A DNA stretch of 64,000 bases, from NCBI GenBank assembly GCA_038040325.1, contig JBBPIM010000009.1:7531-71530 (forward strand). Reading direction: 5' to 3'. The notes under the pieces were generated by a model that ran no database searches, was not told the origin of the DNA, and worked only from the letters and a program-made list of their open reading frames with translations. Shown here in pieces: positions 57,618 through 64,000 of the stretch. The position numbers were made by a program, and so were the translations under genes. Each line of letters starts with the position of its first letter. The stretch's first letter is position 1. The DNA is from Mayfieldus profundus. GTDB lineage: Bacteria > Actinomycetota > Thermoleophilia > Solirubrobacterales > 70-9.

Positions 57618-58169
57618 GTGCGCGACGCCTTCGAGTTGCTGGCCGAGAAGCACGGCGGGCAGAAGCAGAAGGTCAACGGGGCGCCCTACGTCGAGCACCC
57701 GCTGGCGGTCGCCCGGGACGTCAGCGAGGCCGGCTTCGAGCCGGAGATGGTCGCGGCCGCGCTGCTGCACGACATCGCCGAGGACACCGACCTGACGGTC
57801 GACGACGTGCGCGAGCGCTTCGGCGATCGCGTCGCGGCTCTGGTCGAGGCGATGACCGACGAGGGGGAGGTCGAGCCCTACGAGCGGCGCAAGGCCCTGC
57901 ATCGTGAGCGGGTCCTCGCCGCGGGTCCGGAGGCGGCGGCGATATTCGCCGCGGACAAGCTCAACAACGTGCGCGCGCTGCGGGCCGCCTACGCCGAGGA
58001 CGGAGAGGTTGTCGCCGAGCGGTTCATGCAGCCACTCGACACCAAGCTTCGCGTCTGGGAGGCGGATCTCGAGATGGTCTCCGGCTACGCATCCGCGGTC
58101 CCCTACGCGGGGGCCCTCGAGAGCGAGGTCGAGAGCCTGCAGGCCGACCGGCTCAGTCGTCGCCCCTGA
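57618..58169 (+). CDS. MESH1-like HD-domain hydrolase ((p)ppGpp hydrolase type)
   Basis: 183 residues from GTG, consisting of the HD hydrolase half of RelA/SpoT only. Motifs: YVEHPLAVARDV (first His), AALLHDIAEDTDLTVDDVRERFG with the HD-x3-ED signature, and AADKLNNVRALR (third motif, D-K-x-x-N). This is the small alarmone hydrolase (SpoT-HD/MESH1) layout, which removes pyrophosphate from (p)ppGpp or phosphate from NADPH. There is no synthetase or TGS/ACT part. It overlaps the end of the convergent DUF6328 gene by 17 bp. Substrate is inferred from family. Confidence 0.82.
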   Translation: MRDAFELLAEKHGGQKQKVNGAPYVEHPLAVARDVSEAGFEPEMVAAALLHDIAEDTDLTVDDVRERFGDRVAALVEAMTDEGEVEPYERRKALHRERVLAAGPEAAAIFAADKLNNVRALRAAYAEDGEVVAERFMQPLDTKLRVWEADLEMVSGYASAVPYAGALESEVESLQADRLSRRP

Positions 58170-58641
58170 ACCGCCGGCGCAGCGGCAGCGCGAACCAGAA
58201 CAGCGCGAACATCACCGCCGCGAGACTGGTGCAGGCCACGGTCACCGGCGTCGCAAACAGGAAGTCGGTGACCAGCAGGACGACACCGATCATCGCCAGC
58301 GCCAGAAAGCCGAGGCCGATGATCGCCAGCGTGTTGGAGACGAATACGAGGCGTCCCTTCTGCTGGCGACGGAAGTTGATCCGGTGGTACGCCGACGGAG
58401 CTATCAAAAGCACCGCGGAGATCGTGGTGCTGAGCAGGATCCCGAGGTAGATCCGCTCCTGCGCCGTGGTCAGCGCCGCAAAGCGCTGGGCGAAGGGGAT
58501 CGTCAGCAGGAACGCGAACAGAACCTGCACCCCGGGAAGCGCCACCCGGAGCTCCTGCAGCAGCTCGCTGAGGTTGCGGTCGAGCCGCTGCGTCTCGCTC
58601 TCCTCGCGTCCTGAGCCCTGGTCGGAGGCCGGGTCGGACAT
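58153..58641 (-). CDS. DUF6328 membrane protein
   Basis: 162 residues from the ATG at 58641. A polar N-terminus (MSDPASDQGSGREESETQRL) is followed by RNLSELLQELRVALPGVQVLFAFLLTIPFAQRF, the signature of this actinobacterial family, and four membrane helices in all, ending in a basic tail (LPLRRRFRGDD). Its role is unknown. Its N-terminal ORF extension (to 58788) runs across a direct repeat and is not used. The gene overlaps the HD-domain gene end to end by 17 bp. Confidence 0.82.
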   Translation of the reverse strand: MSDPASDQGSGREESETQRLDRNLSELLQELRVALPGVQVLFAFLLTIPFAQRFAALTTAQERIYLGILLSTTISAVLLIAPSAYHRINFRRQQKGRLVFVSNTLAIIGLGFLALAMIGVVLLVTDFLFATPVTVACTSLAAVMFALFWFALPLRRRFRGDD

Positions 58642-58659
58642 ACCTGGCTGCTGCCCGCG

Positions 58660-58719
58660 TTCACAACTCGTAAACCTGGCTGGACGGCCGCACAGATTCA
58701 CAACCTTTAAACGTGGCTG
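58660..58719. repeat. Imperfect direct repeat between divergent membrane-protein genes
   Basis: TTCACAACTCGTAAACCTGG-CTG (58660-58682) recurs as TTCACAACCTTTAAACGTGG-CTG (58697-58719), 19 of 23 bases, period 37 bp. A further ACCTGGCTG lies at 58642-58650. Placed between two start codons, it could bind a shared regulator. Confidence 0.6.
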
Positions 58720-58745
58720 TGCGTGGGCAGTCCTACGGTGGCGCC

Positions 58746-59024
58746 ATGACAAACACGCAGTCTCACCTCGAGGATGTGAGGCGGGCAATCCGCCTCGGAG
58801 CCGGGCTCGCGGTTGCCGGCTCGGTGATCGTGCTGCTGGCCGGCATTGCGGCGGGGCTCTCCGCCGCCGCCGCGCTCGGACTGGCCACGCTGGCGCTGCC
58901 GACGGGAGTTCTCAGCGGCGGGTTCGGGCTCGCGATTCGCGCCACTGCGAGTCCCACAAGGCCAAGCCGGCCCGTGGCGCCGGTGAGGCCGGCGCCGTCG
59001 CTGCGGATCCCGCAGCCGCGCTAG
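58746..59024 (+). CDS. Small two-helix membrane protein, function unknown
   Basis: 92 residues from the ATG at 58746. The first 20 residues (MTNTQSHLEDVRRAIRLGAG) are amphipathic; two membrane helices follow (LAVAGSVIVLLAGIAAGLSA and LGLATLALPTGVLSGGFGLAI), then a Pro/Arg-rich tail (RPSRPVAPVRPAPSLRIPQP). No family recognised. It diverges from the DUF6328 gene, with the direct repeat between them, and the subtilase gene follows after 56 bp on the same strand. Confidence 0.55.
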   Translation: MTNTQSHLEDVRRAIRLGAGLAVAGSVIVLLAGIAAGLSAAAALGLATLALPTGVLSGGFGLAIRATASPTRPSRPVAPVRPAPSLRIPQPR

Positions 59025-59080
59025 CAACTCCCGGGGCCAGGCCCCCCGGACGGGCGGGAGCCATCGATTAGGCTCCCGCC

Positions 59081-60886
59081 ATGAGCGTAGCCAGGCGCTC
59101 GCTGACGATCGCGGCCGGCGCGATGCTCGTCGCGCTCGCGGGGGGACCGGCGTTCGCCGCGACACCGCTGTCCGCGGAGGCGCCGTCGCCGGCAGGGCTA
59201 TCGAGCGGGGCGCCGCACGGGGTCGTCCCGGGCAGGCTCATCGTGCGCTTCGCTTCCGCGGCGGGTGCCACCCGGGCACGGGCAGTGGCGTCGGTCGTCG
59301 GGGGGCGGTTGGGGCGGCGGCTGCGACTGCCGGGGACGCGGCTGCTGGCGTTGCCCGGGGGCGCGGACCCGCACCGGGCGGCGCGCAGGGCGGAGCGTGC
59401 CCCTGGGGTGCTTTACGCGGAGCCCGACCAGTTCATCGACTTCCGCGCGATCCCCAACGACCCGCTGTTCGGCCGCCAATGGGGCCTGCAGAACACCGGC
59501 CAGCGCCTGCTCGCGACCGGCGGCACGCCGGGTGCCGACGTCGCCGGGCCTGCCGCCTGGGATCTCTCCGTGGGCAGCGCCTCCGTAGTGGTCGCCGATG
59601 TCGACACCGGCGCCGACCTCCAGCACCCCGACCTGGCGCCCAACATCTGGACCAACCCCGGCGAGGTCCCAGACAACCACGTCGACGACGACGGCAACGG
59701 GCTGGTGGACGATCTGCACGGCTGGGACTGGGCCGAGGCCGATCACATCCCCGATGACAGCCGCGGCGACGTCCAGGGCCACGGAACCGAGACCGCAAGC
59801 CTGATCGCGGCGGACGGCAACAACGGCATCGGGATCGCGGGCGTCAACTGGAATGTCAGTCTGATGCCGCTGCGCACCGCCACCCTCTCGGACACGATCT
59901 CGGCCTTCATCTACGCGCGCGACGAGGGCGCCAGGGCGATCAACTTCAGCGCCGGCTTTCCGTTCTACTCGCGCGCGCTTCAGGACACGATCGAGAACAT
60001 CCCGACGGTGATGGTCGTGAACGCAGCCGACAACGGTGGGCTCAACGGGCGCGGTGACAACAGCGACCGCGTCCGCGACTTTCCCTGCAAGTTCGCCTCG
60101 CCCAATCTGGTCTGCGTCGCCGCTTCGGATCAGCGCGACCGGCTGACCCCATTCTCGAACTTCGGCCCTGTCTCGGTCGACCTCGCAGCCCCGGGTCGCA
60201 ACGTGCTGGCGGCCTATCCGGCCAACGCCTTCTCGTTCGACTTCGGCGAGTTCTTCGACGAGCCGCTGGGAGGACGCTTCACGACCGGCGGCCGCAAAGA
60301 CCACTGGGGTCGCACCCGAAAGCTGGGGGAGTCGCTGACGGACTCGGTGAGGGGGCGCTACCGCAACAACACCAACTCCTTCGTGACATCGCGTCCGATC
60401 TACCTGCGTGACCGCCGCGCCTGCGAGATGGCCTTCTTCATGGTGCATCGCCTGCAAGAGCGCTTCGACCGGCTGATCGTCGAGGCGACGCGTGACGGCC
60501 GGCACTGGCGGCACCTCGGCCGCTTTTCCGGCGTCGGCTCCGGCGACTACCACTTCCTGCGCCTGCCGGGGAACCTCAACGGCGCCCCGGGAGTGCGGGT
60601 GCGCTTCCGGCTGGTGACCGACGGACGCGTCCGCCTCGACGGCGTCTATCTCGACGACGTGCAGGTCACCTGCATCACCACCGGACCGGCCTACGCGTTC
60701 GCCGACGGCACCTCGTTCGCCGCCCCGCACGTGGCCGGGGCGGCGGCGCTGGTCTGGGCTCGCTATCCGGCGGGCAGCGTGGCCGAGGTGAAGGCCCGCC
60801 TGATCGGGAGCGTCGACCAGATCCCCTCGATGGCCGGCAAGCTGGCCAGCGGTGGGCGGCTCGACGTGGCAAGGGCGCTGCCTTAG
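59081..60886 (+). CDS. Secreted subtilisin-family (S8) serine protease
   Basis: 601 residues with a signal peptide (1-27) and an inhibitor-like propeptide (about 48-120: GRLIVRFASAAGATRARAVA...GVLYAEPDQ). Catalytic triad: D175 (VADVDTGADL), H234 (VQGHGTETAS) and S545 (DGTSFAAPHVAG); the oxyanion Asn lies in VMVVNAADNGG. DDDGNGLVDDLHGWDW is the loop common to Solirubrobacterales/Chloroflexi-type subtilases. Between the Asn and the Ser there is an extra ~150-residue domain (about 380-520) with beta-strand/Arg pattern, not part of the basic fold. The product is probably an extracellular general protease. Confidence 0.92.
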   Translation: MSVARRSLTIAAGAMLVALAGGPAFAATPLSAEAPSPAGLSSGAPHGVVPGRLIVRFASAAGATRARAVASVVGGRLGRRLRLPGTRLLALPGGADPHRAARRAERAPGVLYAEPDQFIDFRAIPNDPLFGRQWGLQNTGQRLLATGGTPGADVAGPAAWDLSVGSASVVVADVDTGADLQHPDLAPNIWTNPGEVPDNHVDDDGNGLVDDLHGWDWAEADHIPDDSRGDVQGHGTETASLIAADGNNGIGIAGVNWNVSLMPLRTATLSDTISAFIYARDEGARAINFSAGFPFYSRALQDTIENIPTVMVVNAADNGGLNGRGDNSDRVRDFPCKFASPNLVCVAASDQRDRLTPFSNFGPVSVDLAAPGRNVLAAYPANAFSFDFGEFFDEPLGGRFTTGGRKDHWGRTRKLGESLTDSVRGRYRNNTNSFVTSRPIYLRDRRACEMAFFMVHRLQERFDRLIVEATRDGRHWRHLGRFSGVGSGDYHFLRLPGNLNGAPGVRVRFRLVTDGRVRLDGVYLDDVQVTCITTGPAYAFADGTSFAAPHVAGAAALVWARYPAGSVAEVKARLIGSVDQIPSMAGKLASGGRLDVARALP

Positions 60887-60995
60887 GGGGCACCCGGGAC
60901 TTGCATTACGGCCCAAGTGCGATATGCCTACGGCCACAAACGGATCGGTGGTCCCCGGGGAAGGGGCCGTCACACCCAAAGGAGGAGATTTCGTG

Positions 60996-62309
60996 ATGCG
61001 ACCAAGCTTCAAGGTGGCGCTAACCATCGGCGCAATCGCGCTGAGCGGCGGCCTCGTCGCCTGCGGTGACGACGGGGGCGATACGACCGGAGGAGGCGGC
61101 GGAGGCGAAGCCTCGTTCGACCTCGTGATCGGCAACTCCGTTCCTCTGACTGGCGATCTCGCCGATTTCGGCCCGCCGGGCGAGAAGGCGGCCAACCTCG
61201 CCATTGACCAGATCAACGCGGCGATCAAGCAGGCCGGCGTCGATCAGACGGTCGAGCTCGTCACCGAGGACAACGAGACCAACCCGCAGGCCGCTGTTCA
61301 AGTCGCCCGCAAGATGGTCGACGCCGACGGCGCGACCTGCATCGCCGGCGCCTGGGCCTCGGCAGATTCGATCCCGACTGCGCGCTCGGTCAGCATCCGC
61401 GAGGGCGTGCTTCAGATCTCGCCTGCGTCAACCAGCACCGAGCTCACCTCGGTGGAGGACGACGGGCTTCTGAACCGGGTTCCCCCTGCGGACAACCTCC
61501 AGGGACCGGCGCTTGTGGAATTCATCGGCCGGTCGATTGGAGGAGTCGAGGGCAAGACGATCAACATCGGCGCCCGCAACGACGCCTACGGAGCCGGCTT
61601 CTCCGACGCGATCGAGGAGGCATGGACCCGGGAAGGCGGTGAGCTCGGCGAGCGGGTCGAGTACGAGCCCACACAGCCGTCCTACAACTCCGAGGCAGAG
61701 CAGATCACCTCGGGCAATCCCGACGCGATCGCAATCATCGACTTCCCCGAGACCTTTGTGAAGGTCGGGCCCGCTCTCGAGCGGACGGGGAACTTCGACA
61801 CGAGCAAGGTGTTCATCACCGACGGACTCGCGAACGGGACGCTGGTCGAAGAGAACGCGGACCTGATGGAAGGCATCCGGGGCACAGCGCCGGGCACGCC
61901 CCAGCAGGGCTCGTCCTCACAGGCGTTCGACAAGCTGTTCACGTCGGCCGCGCCCCAGGACGTGGAACGCAACGTGTTCGACGCTCAGAATTTCGACGCC
62001 GTGACCCTCTGCTACCTGGCGGCTGTGGCTGCCGGATCGACGGATGGGGCGGACATGGCGGCGGAGTTGCGCGACGTCACCGGGCCCCCCGGGAAGAAGT
62101 ACACCTGGGAGCAGCTCCCAGAGGCGATCAAGGCGCTGCAGAACGGTGAGGACATCGACTACGTCGGCGCCGCCGGCCAGATCGACCTGGACGAGAACGG
62201 CGACCCGACGGTCGGTGTCTACGACCAATTCCGAATCGAGGGCGGTGCGATCGTGCCGTTCGGCGGGCAGATCCCGCTTCCCTCGATCGAGGCGGTCACG
62301 GGCGGCTAG
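60996..62309 (+). CDS. livJ: Branched-chain amino acid ABC transporter substrate-binding lipoprotein
   Basis: 437 residues. Lipobox GGLVAC, Gly/Thr linker, then the type I periplasmic-binding fold of the Leu/Ile/Val family: VIGNSVPLTGDLADFGPPGEKAANLAIDQIN, VQVARKMVDADGATCIAGAWASADSIPTA, ISPASTSTELTSVEDDGLLNRVPPADNLQG, KTINIGARNDAYGAGF. GGAGGAG is 7-9 nt from the start (GTG directly before is an alternative). It captures branched-chain amino acids or a similar small ligand for the ABC machinery whose ATPases are convergent at 62365-63959. The opposite orientation of the transporter genes is less usual. Confidence 0.88.
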   Translation: MRPSFKVALTIGAIALSGGLVACGDDGGDTTGGGGGGEASFDLVIGNSVPLTGDLADFGPPGEKAANLAIDQINAAIKQAGVDQTVELVTEDNETNPQAAVQVARKMVDADGATCIAGAWASADSIPTARSVSIREGVLQISPASTSTELTSVEDDGLLNRVPPADNLQGPALVEFIGRSIGGVEGKTINIGARNDAYGAGFSDAIEEAWTREGGELGERVEYEPTQPSYNSEAEQITSGNPDAIAIIDFPETFVKVGPALERTGNFDTSKVFITDGLANGTLVEENADLMEGIRGTAPGTPQQGSSSQAFDKLFTSAAPQDVERNVFDAQNFDAVTLCYLAAVAAGSTDGADMAAELRDVTGPPGKKYTWEQLPEAIKALQNGEDIDYVGAAGQIDLDENGDPTVGVYDQFRIEGGAIVPFGGQIPLPSIEAVTGG

Positions 62310-62332
62310 GTCAAAGCCGAATCAGACCGCTC

Positions 62333-62366
62333 GAAGCGGCCGGGGCCGAGAGGTCCCGGCCGCTTC
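62333..62366. terminator. Bidirectional hairpin between livJ and livF
   Basis: Perfect 12-bp stem GAAGCGGCCGGG / CCCGGCCGCTTC with a 10-nt loop, 23 bp after the livJ stop and reaching the last codon of livF on the other strand. A smaller hairpin (CCGCT-CGA-AGCGG) overlaps its left side. Likely ends transcription from both directions. Confidence 0.75.
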
Positions 62367-63147
62367 ACGCTGAGGGTTCCGGCCCATCCTCCGTCTCCTC
62401 CGCGCCCTCTCCCCGGTCGATGCGCGCGGTGCCGCCCAGATACAGCTCGGCCACCTTGGGGTCCTCGAGCAGCTCGCTGCCCTTGCCCTCGAAGCGATCC
62501 TGTCCCAGGTCGAGAACGTAGCCGCGATCCGACATCGCAAGCGCCCGGCGGGCGTTCTGCTCCACCATCACGATCGTCACACCGGCCCGGTTGATGTCCT
62601 CGACCTTTTGGAAGATCGCATCGACGAAGGCTGGCGCCAGCCCGGCGGAGGGCTCGTCGAGCAGCAGCACCTGCGGTTCCGGCATCAGCGCCCGAGCCAT
62701 CGCCACCATCTGGCGCTCGCCTCCGCTCATCGTGCCCGCAGACTGGCGGCGGCGTTCGCCGAGGCGGGGGAACAGCTCGTACATCCGATCCGTCCGCTCC
62801 TGGGCGCTGCCGGCCTCGAAGGCCCCCATCCGCAGGTTCTCCTCCACGCTCAGCGAGGGGAACACGTTGTCGAGCTGGGGCACATAGCTCATCCCGCGCC
62901 GCGCTATCGAGTGCGGTTGCAGGCCGGTGATGTCCTCCCCGCGCAATTGAACGAGACCTTCACGCGGGCGTAGCAGCCCGAAGATCGCCTTGATCAGGGT
63001 CGACTTGCCGGCGCCGTTGGGCCCGATCACCGTGACGATCTCGCCCTCCCGCACGTTGATCGAGACTCCGGTGAGGATGTCGACCTCGGCCAGGTAGCCG
63101 GCTACGAGGTCCTCGGTGTAGAGCAGCGGCTTTCCGTTGGCGCTCAA
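62365..63147 (-). CDS. livF: Branched-chain amino acid ABC transporter ATPase LivF
   Basis: 260 residues. Walker A VIGPNGAGKSTLIKAIFG, Q-loop region GMSYVPQLDNVFPSLSVEENLRMGAF (LivF-like), signature MSGGERQMVAMARAL, Walker B QVLLLDEPSAGLAP and switch His replaced in IVMVEQNARRAL as usual for LivF/LivG. It energises uptake together with LivG. The start overlaps the livG stop by 4 bp. The C-terminal ~25 residues are acidic and lie beyond the typical LivF end, crossing the terminator hairpin. Confidence 0.94.
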   Translation of the reverse strand: MSANGKPLLYTEDLVAGYLAEVDILTGVSINVREGEIVTVIGPNGAGKSTLIKAIFGLLRPREGLVQLRGEDITGLQPHSIARRGMSYVPQLDNVFPSLSVEENLRMGAFEAGSAQERTDRMYELFPRLGERRRQSAGTMSGGERQMVAMARALMPEPQVLLLDEPSAGLAPAFVDAIFQKVEDINRAGVTIVMVEQNARRALAMSDRGYVLDLGQDRFEGKGSELLEDPKVAELYLGGTARIDRGEGAEETEDGPEPSA

Positions 63148-63959
63148 CCTGTCGCCTCCGCTCCGCTGCCGTTCCCCGCCACCCCTCCCCCGCCCAGGTA
63201 GGCGTCGATAACGCGCTGGTCGCTGCGCACCTCCTGCGGCTCGCCGTCGGCGATCACCTTGCCCTCTGCCATCACGATGACGCGGTCGGAGTGATTCATC
63301 ACCACCTCCATGTCGTGCTCGATGAAGAGGAACGTGACGCCCTCCTCGGAGCGCAGTCGCTGCATGTGATCGAGCAGGCGGCGCCCGAGGGTGGGGTTGA
63401 TTCCCGCCATCGGCTCGTCGAGCAGCAGCAGTCGCGGACGGGCCATCAGCGCCCGTGCCAGCTCGAGCAGCTTGCGCTGTCCGCCGGAGAGAGTGCCAGC
63501 GTACTCGTCGGCCTTCTCGTGCAGATTGAACACTTCGAGAAGCTCGACCGCCTGCTCGCGCACCTCGGCCTCGCGGCGCCGCCAGGAAGCGGGCCGAAAG
63601 ACGACCGTGCTCAAACGCTCCCCCGGCTGGTCGGGTGCGGCGAGCATCATGTTGTCGATCACCGGCATCCGCGAAAGCGCCTTGGTGATTTGGAAGGTGC
63701 GCACCATTCCCAGGCGAGCAATCGCGTGCGGCGCACGGCCGCCGATCGACTCGCCGGCGAACGAGATCTCGCCGCTGTCGCGCCGGTAGAAACCCGTGAG
63801 CACGTTGAACAGCGTCGTCTTGCCGGCGCCGTTGGGACCGATCAGCGCCGTGATCGATCCCGTTCCAACGTCGAGCGTGGCACCGTCAACCGCATGGATA
63901 CCCCCGAAGCGCTTGACGACGCCGTCGGCGGCGAGAATCTTGTCCTTCTCAGTCGCCAA
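63144..63959 (-). CDS. livG: Branched-chain amino acid ABC transporter ATPase LivG
   Basis: 271 residues from a TTG codon at 63959. Walker A ALIGPNGAGKTTLFNVLTGFYRRDSG, LivG-type ARLGMVRTFQITKALSRMPVIDNM, signature LSGGQRKLLELARAL, Walker B RLLLLDEPMAGINP, and FIEHDMEVVMNHSDRVIVMAEG. It overlaps the upstream reading frame end by 11 bp, consistent with coupling to livM, and livF by 4 bp. A later start is unlikely since MATEKDKILAADGVVKRFGG already has the standard N-terminus. Confidence 0.94.
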   Translation of the reverse strand: MATEKDKILAADGVVKRFGGIHAVDGATLDVGTGSITALIGPNGAGKTTLFNVLTGFYRRDSGEISFAGESIGGRAPHAIARLGMVRTFQITKALSRMPVIDNMMLAAPDQPGERLSTVVFRPASWRRREAEVREQAVELLEVFNLHEKADEYAGTLSGGQRKLLELARALMARPRLLLLDEPMAGINPTLGRRLLDHMQRLRSEEGVTFLFIEHDMEVVMNHSDRVIVMAEGKVIADGEPQEVRSDQRVIDAYLGGGGVAGNGSGAEATG

Positions 63960-64000
63960 GGACCAGCTCCTCGCGTTTCCCGAATGCTCCTTGCGGGCGG
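63949..64000 (-). CDS. C-terminus of a membrane permease, probably LivM (runs off the window)
   Basis: Only the last 16 residues are inside: RPQGAFGKREELVLGD and a TGA overlapping the livG start by 11 bp. Polar, Lys/Glu-rich ends of this kind follow the last helix of LivM permeases, and livM normally precedes livG. The assignment rests on gene order. Confidence 0.5.
   Translation of the reverse strand, partial: RPQGAFGKREELVLGD

Noticed and set aside
1..64000. tRNA, rRNA, CRISPR array, prophage or replication origin
   Set aside because: No tRNA-like T-loop context, no repeat-spacer pattern, no integrase or dnaA/dnaN neighbourhood seen on reading both strands.

Overview
The window is GC-rich (about 68-70 percent by eye), gene-dense bacterial chromosome, most likely from an actinobacterium of the class Thermoleophilia (Solirubrobacterales-like). 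Support for this placement: two different F420-type LLM oxidoreductases, ergothioneine genes egtB/egtD, a secreted protein with the characteristic N-terminus ending in GTAYAA (13466-13987), a DUF5679 mini-protein, short four-helix membrane proteins common in that group, and many GTG starts. The assignment is inferred from gene content. I see no rRNA, tRNA, CRISPR array, phage module or intact IS.

Region 1 (1-12814, all minus strand) is a type IV pilus locus: a pilT-like ATPase, a PilX-like pilin, a thioredoxin-fold membrane protein, pilB, pilT, pilC, the major pilin pilA, two large minor prepilins, prepilin peptidase pilD, pilM and the start of pilN. The pilA leader carries what reads as a complete cyclic-di-GMP-I (GEMM) riboswitch (5011-5096), and pilA is followed by a UUCG-loop hairpin. 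Pilin synthesis therefore appears to be set by c-di-GMP separately from the assembly machine.

Region 2 (12860-24531) holds small membrane and secreted proteins, a GNAT acetyltransferase, the principal sigma factor rpoD, a YihY-type membrane protein, class II fructose bisphosphatase glpX, an F420 enzyme, egtD-egtB and an SDR enzyme. rpoD has a near-consensus promoter (TTGACT-17-TAAAAT), a LexA-type box touching the start site and an intrinsic-terminator-like hairpin in its leader.

Region 3 (24532-33872): a 204-bp MITE-like element flanked by CTAG duplications separates a LapA-like gene from a GH84 hexosaminidase. After it come the three-gene proton-translocating transhydrogenase operon pntAA-pntAB-pntB, a second F420 enzyme and two paralogous secreted beta-propeller/RTX proteins.

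Region 4 (33942-48474): a CtpE-like P-type ATPase; a MarR/YceI/FMN-reductase redox unit with two palindromic operators; acyl-CoA and lipid genes (hotdog thioesterase, two crotonases in the window, acyl-CoA dehydrogenase, thiolase) with an L-2-hydroxyglutarate oxidase; a TetR-DCC unit with a perfect 9+9 palindrome; a large membrane protein; and a second MarR.

Region 5 (48640-64000): a coiled-coil membrane protein, DUF5679, a PlsC acyltransferase, an ECF sigma/anti-sigma/cupredoxin operon, a secreted propeller protein, a PhoD-type phosphatase, a PAS/metallo-hydrolase/crotonase operon behind a CRP-like site, a MESH1-like HD protein, a subtilase, and a branched-chain amino-acid ABC transporter (livJ, livF, livG, end of livM). 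Convergent gene pairs in this genome repeatedly share a single CTAG as overlapping stop codons, and the MITE sits exactly in one such CTAG.
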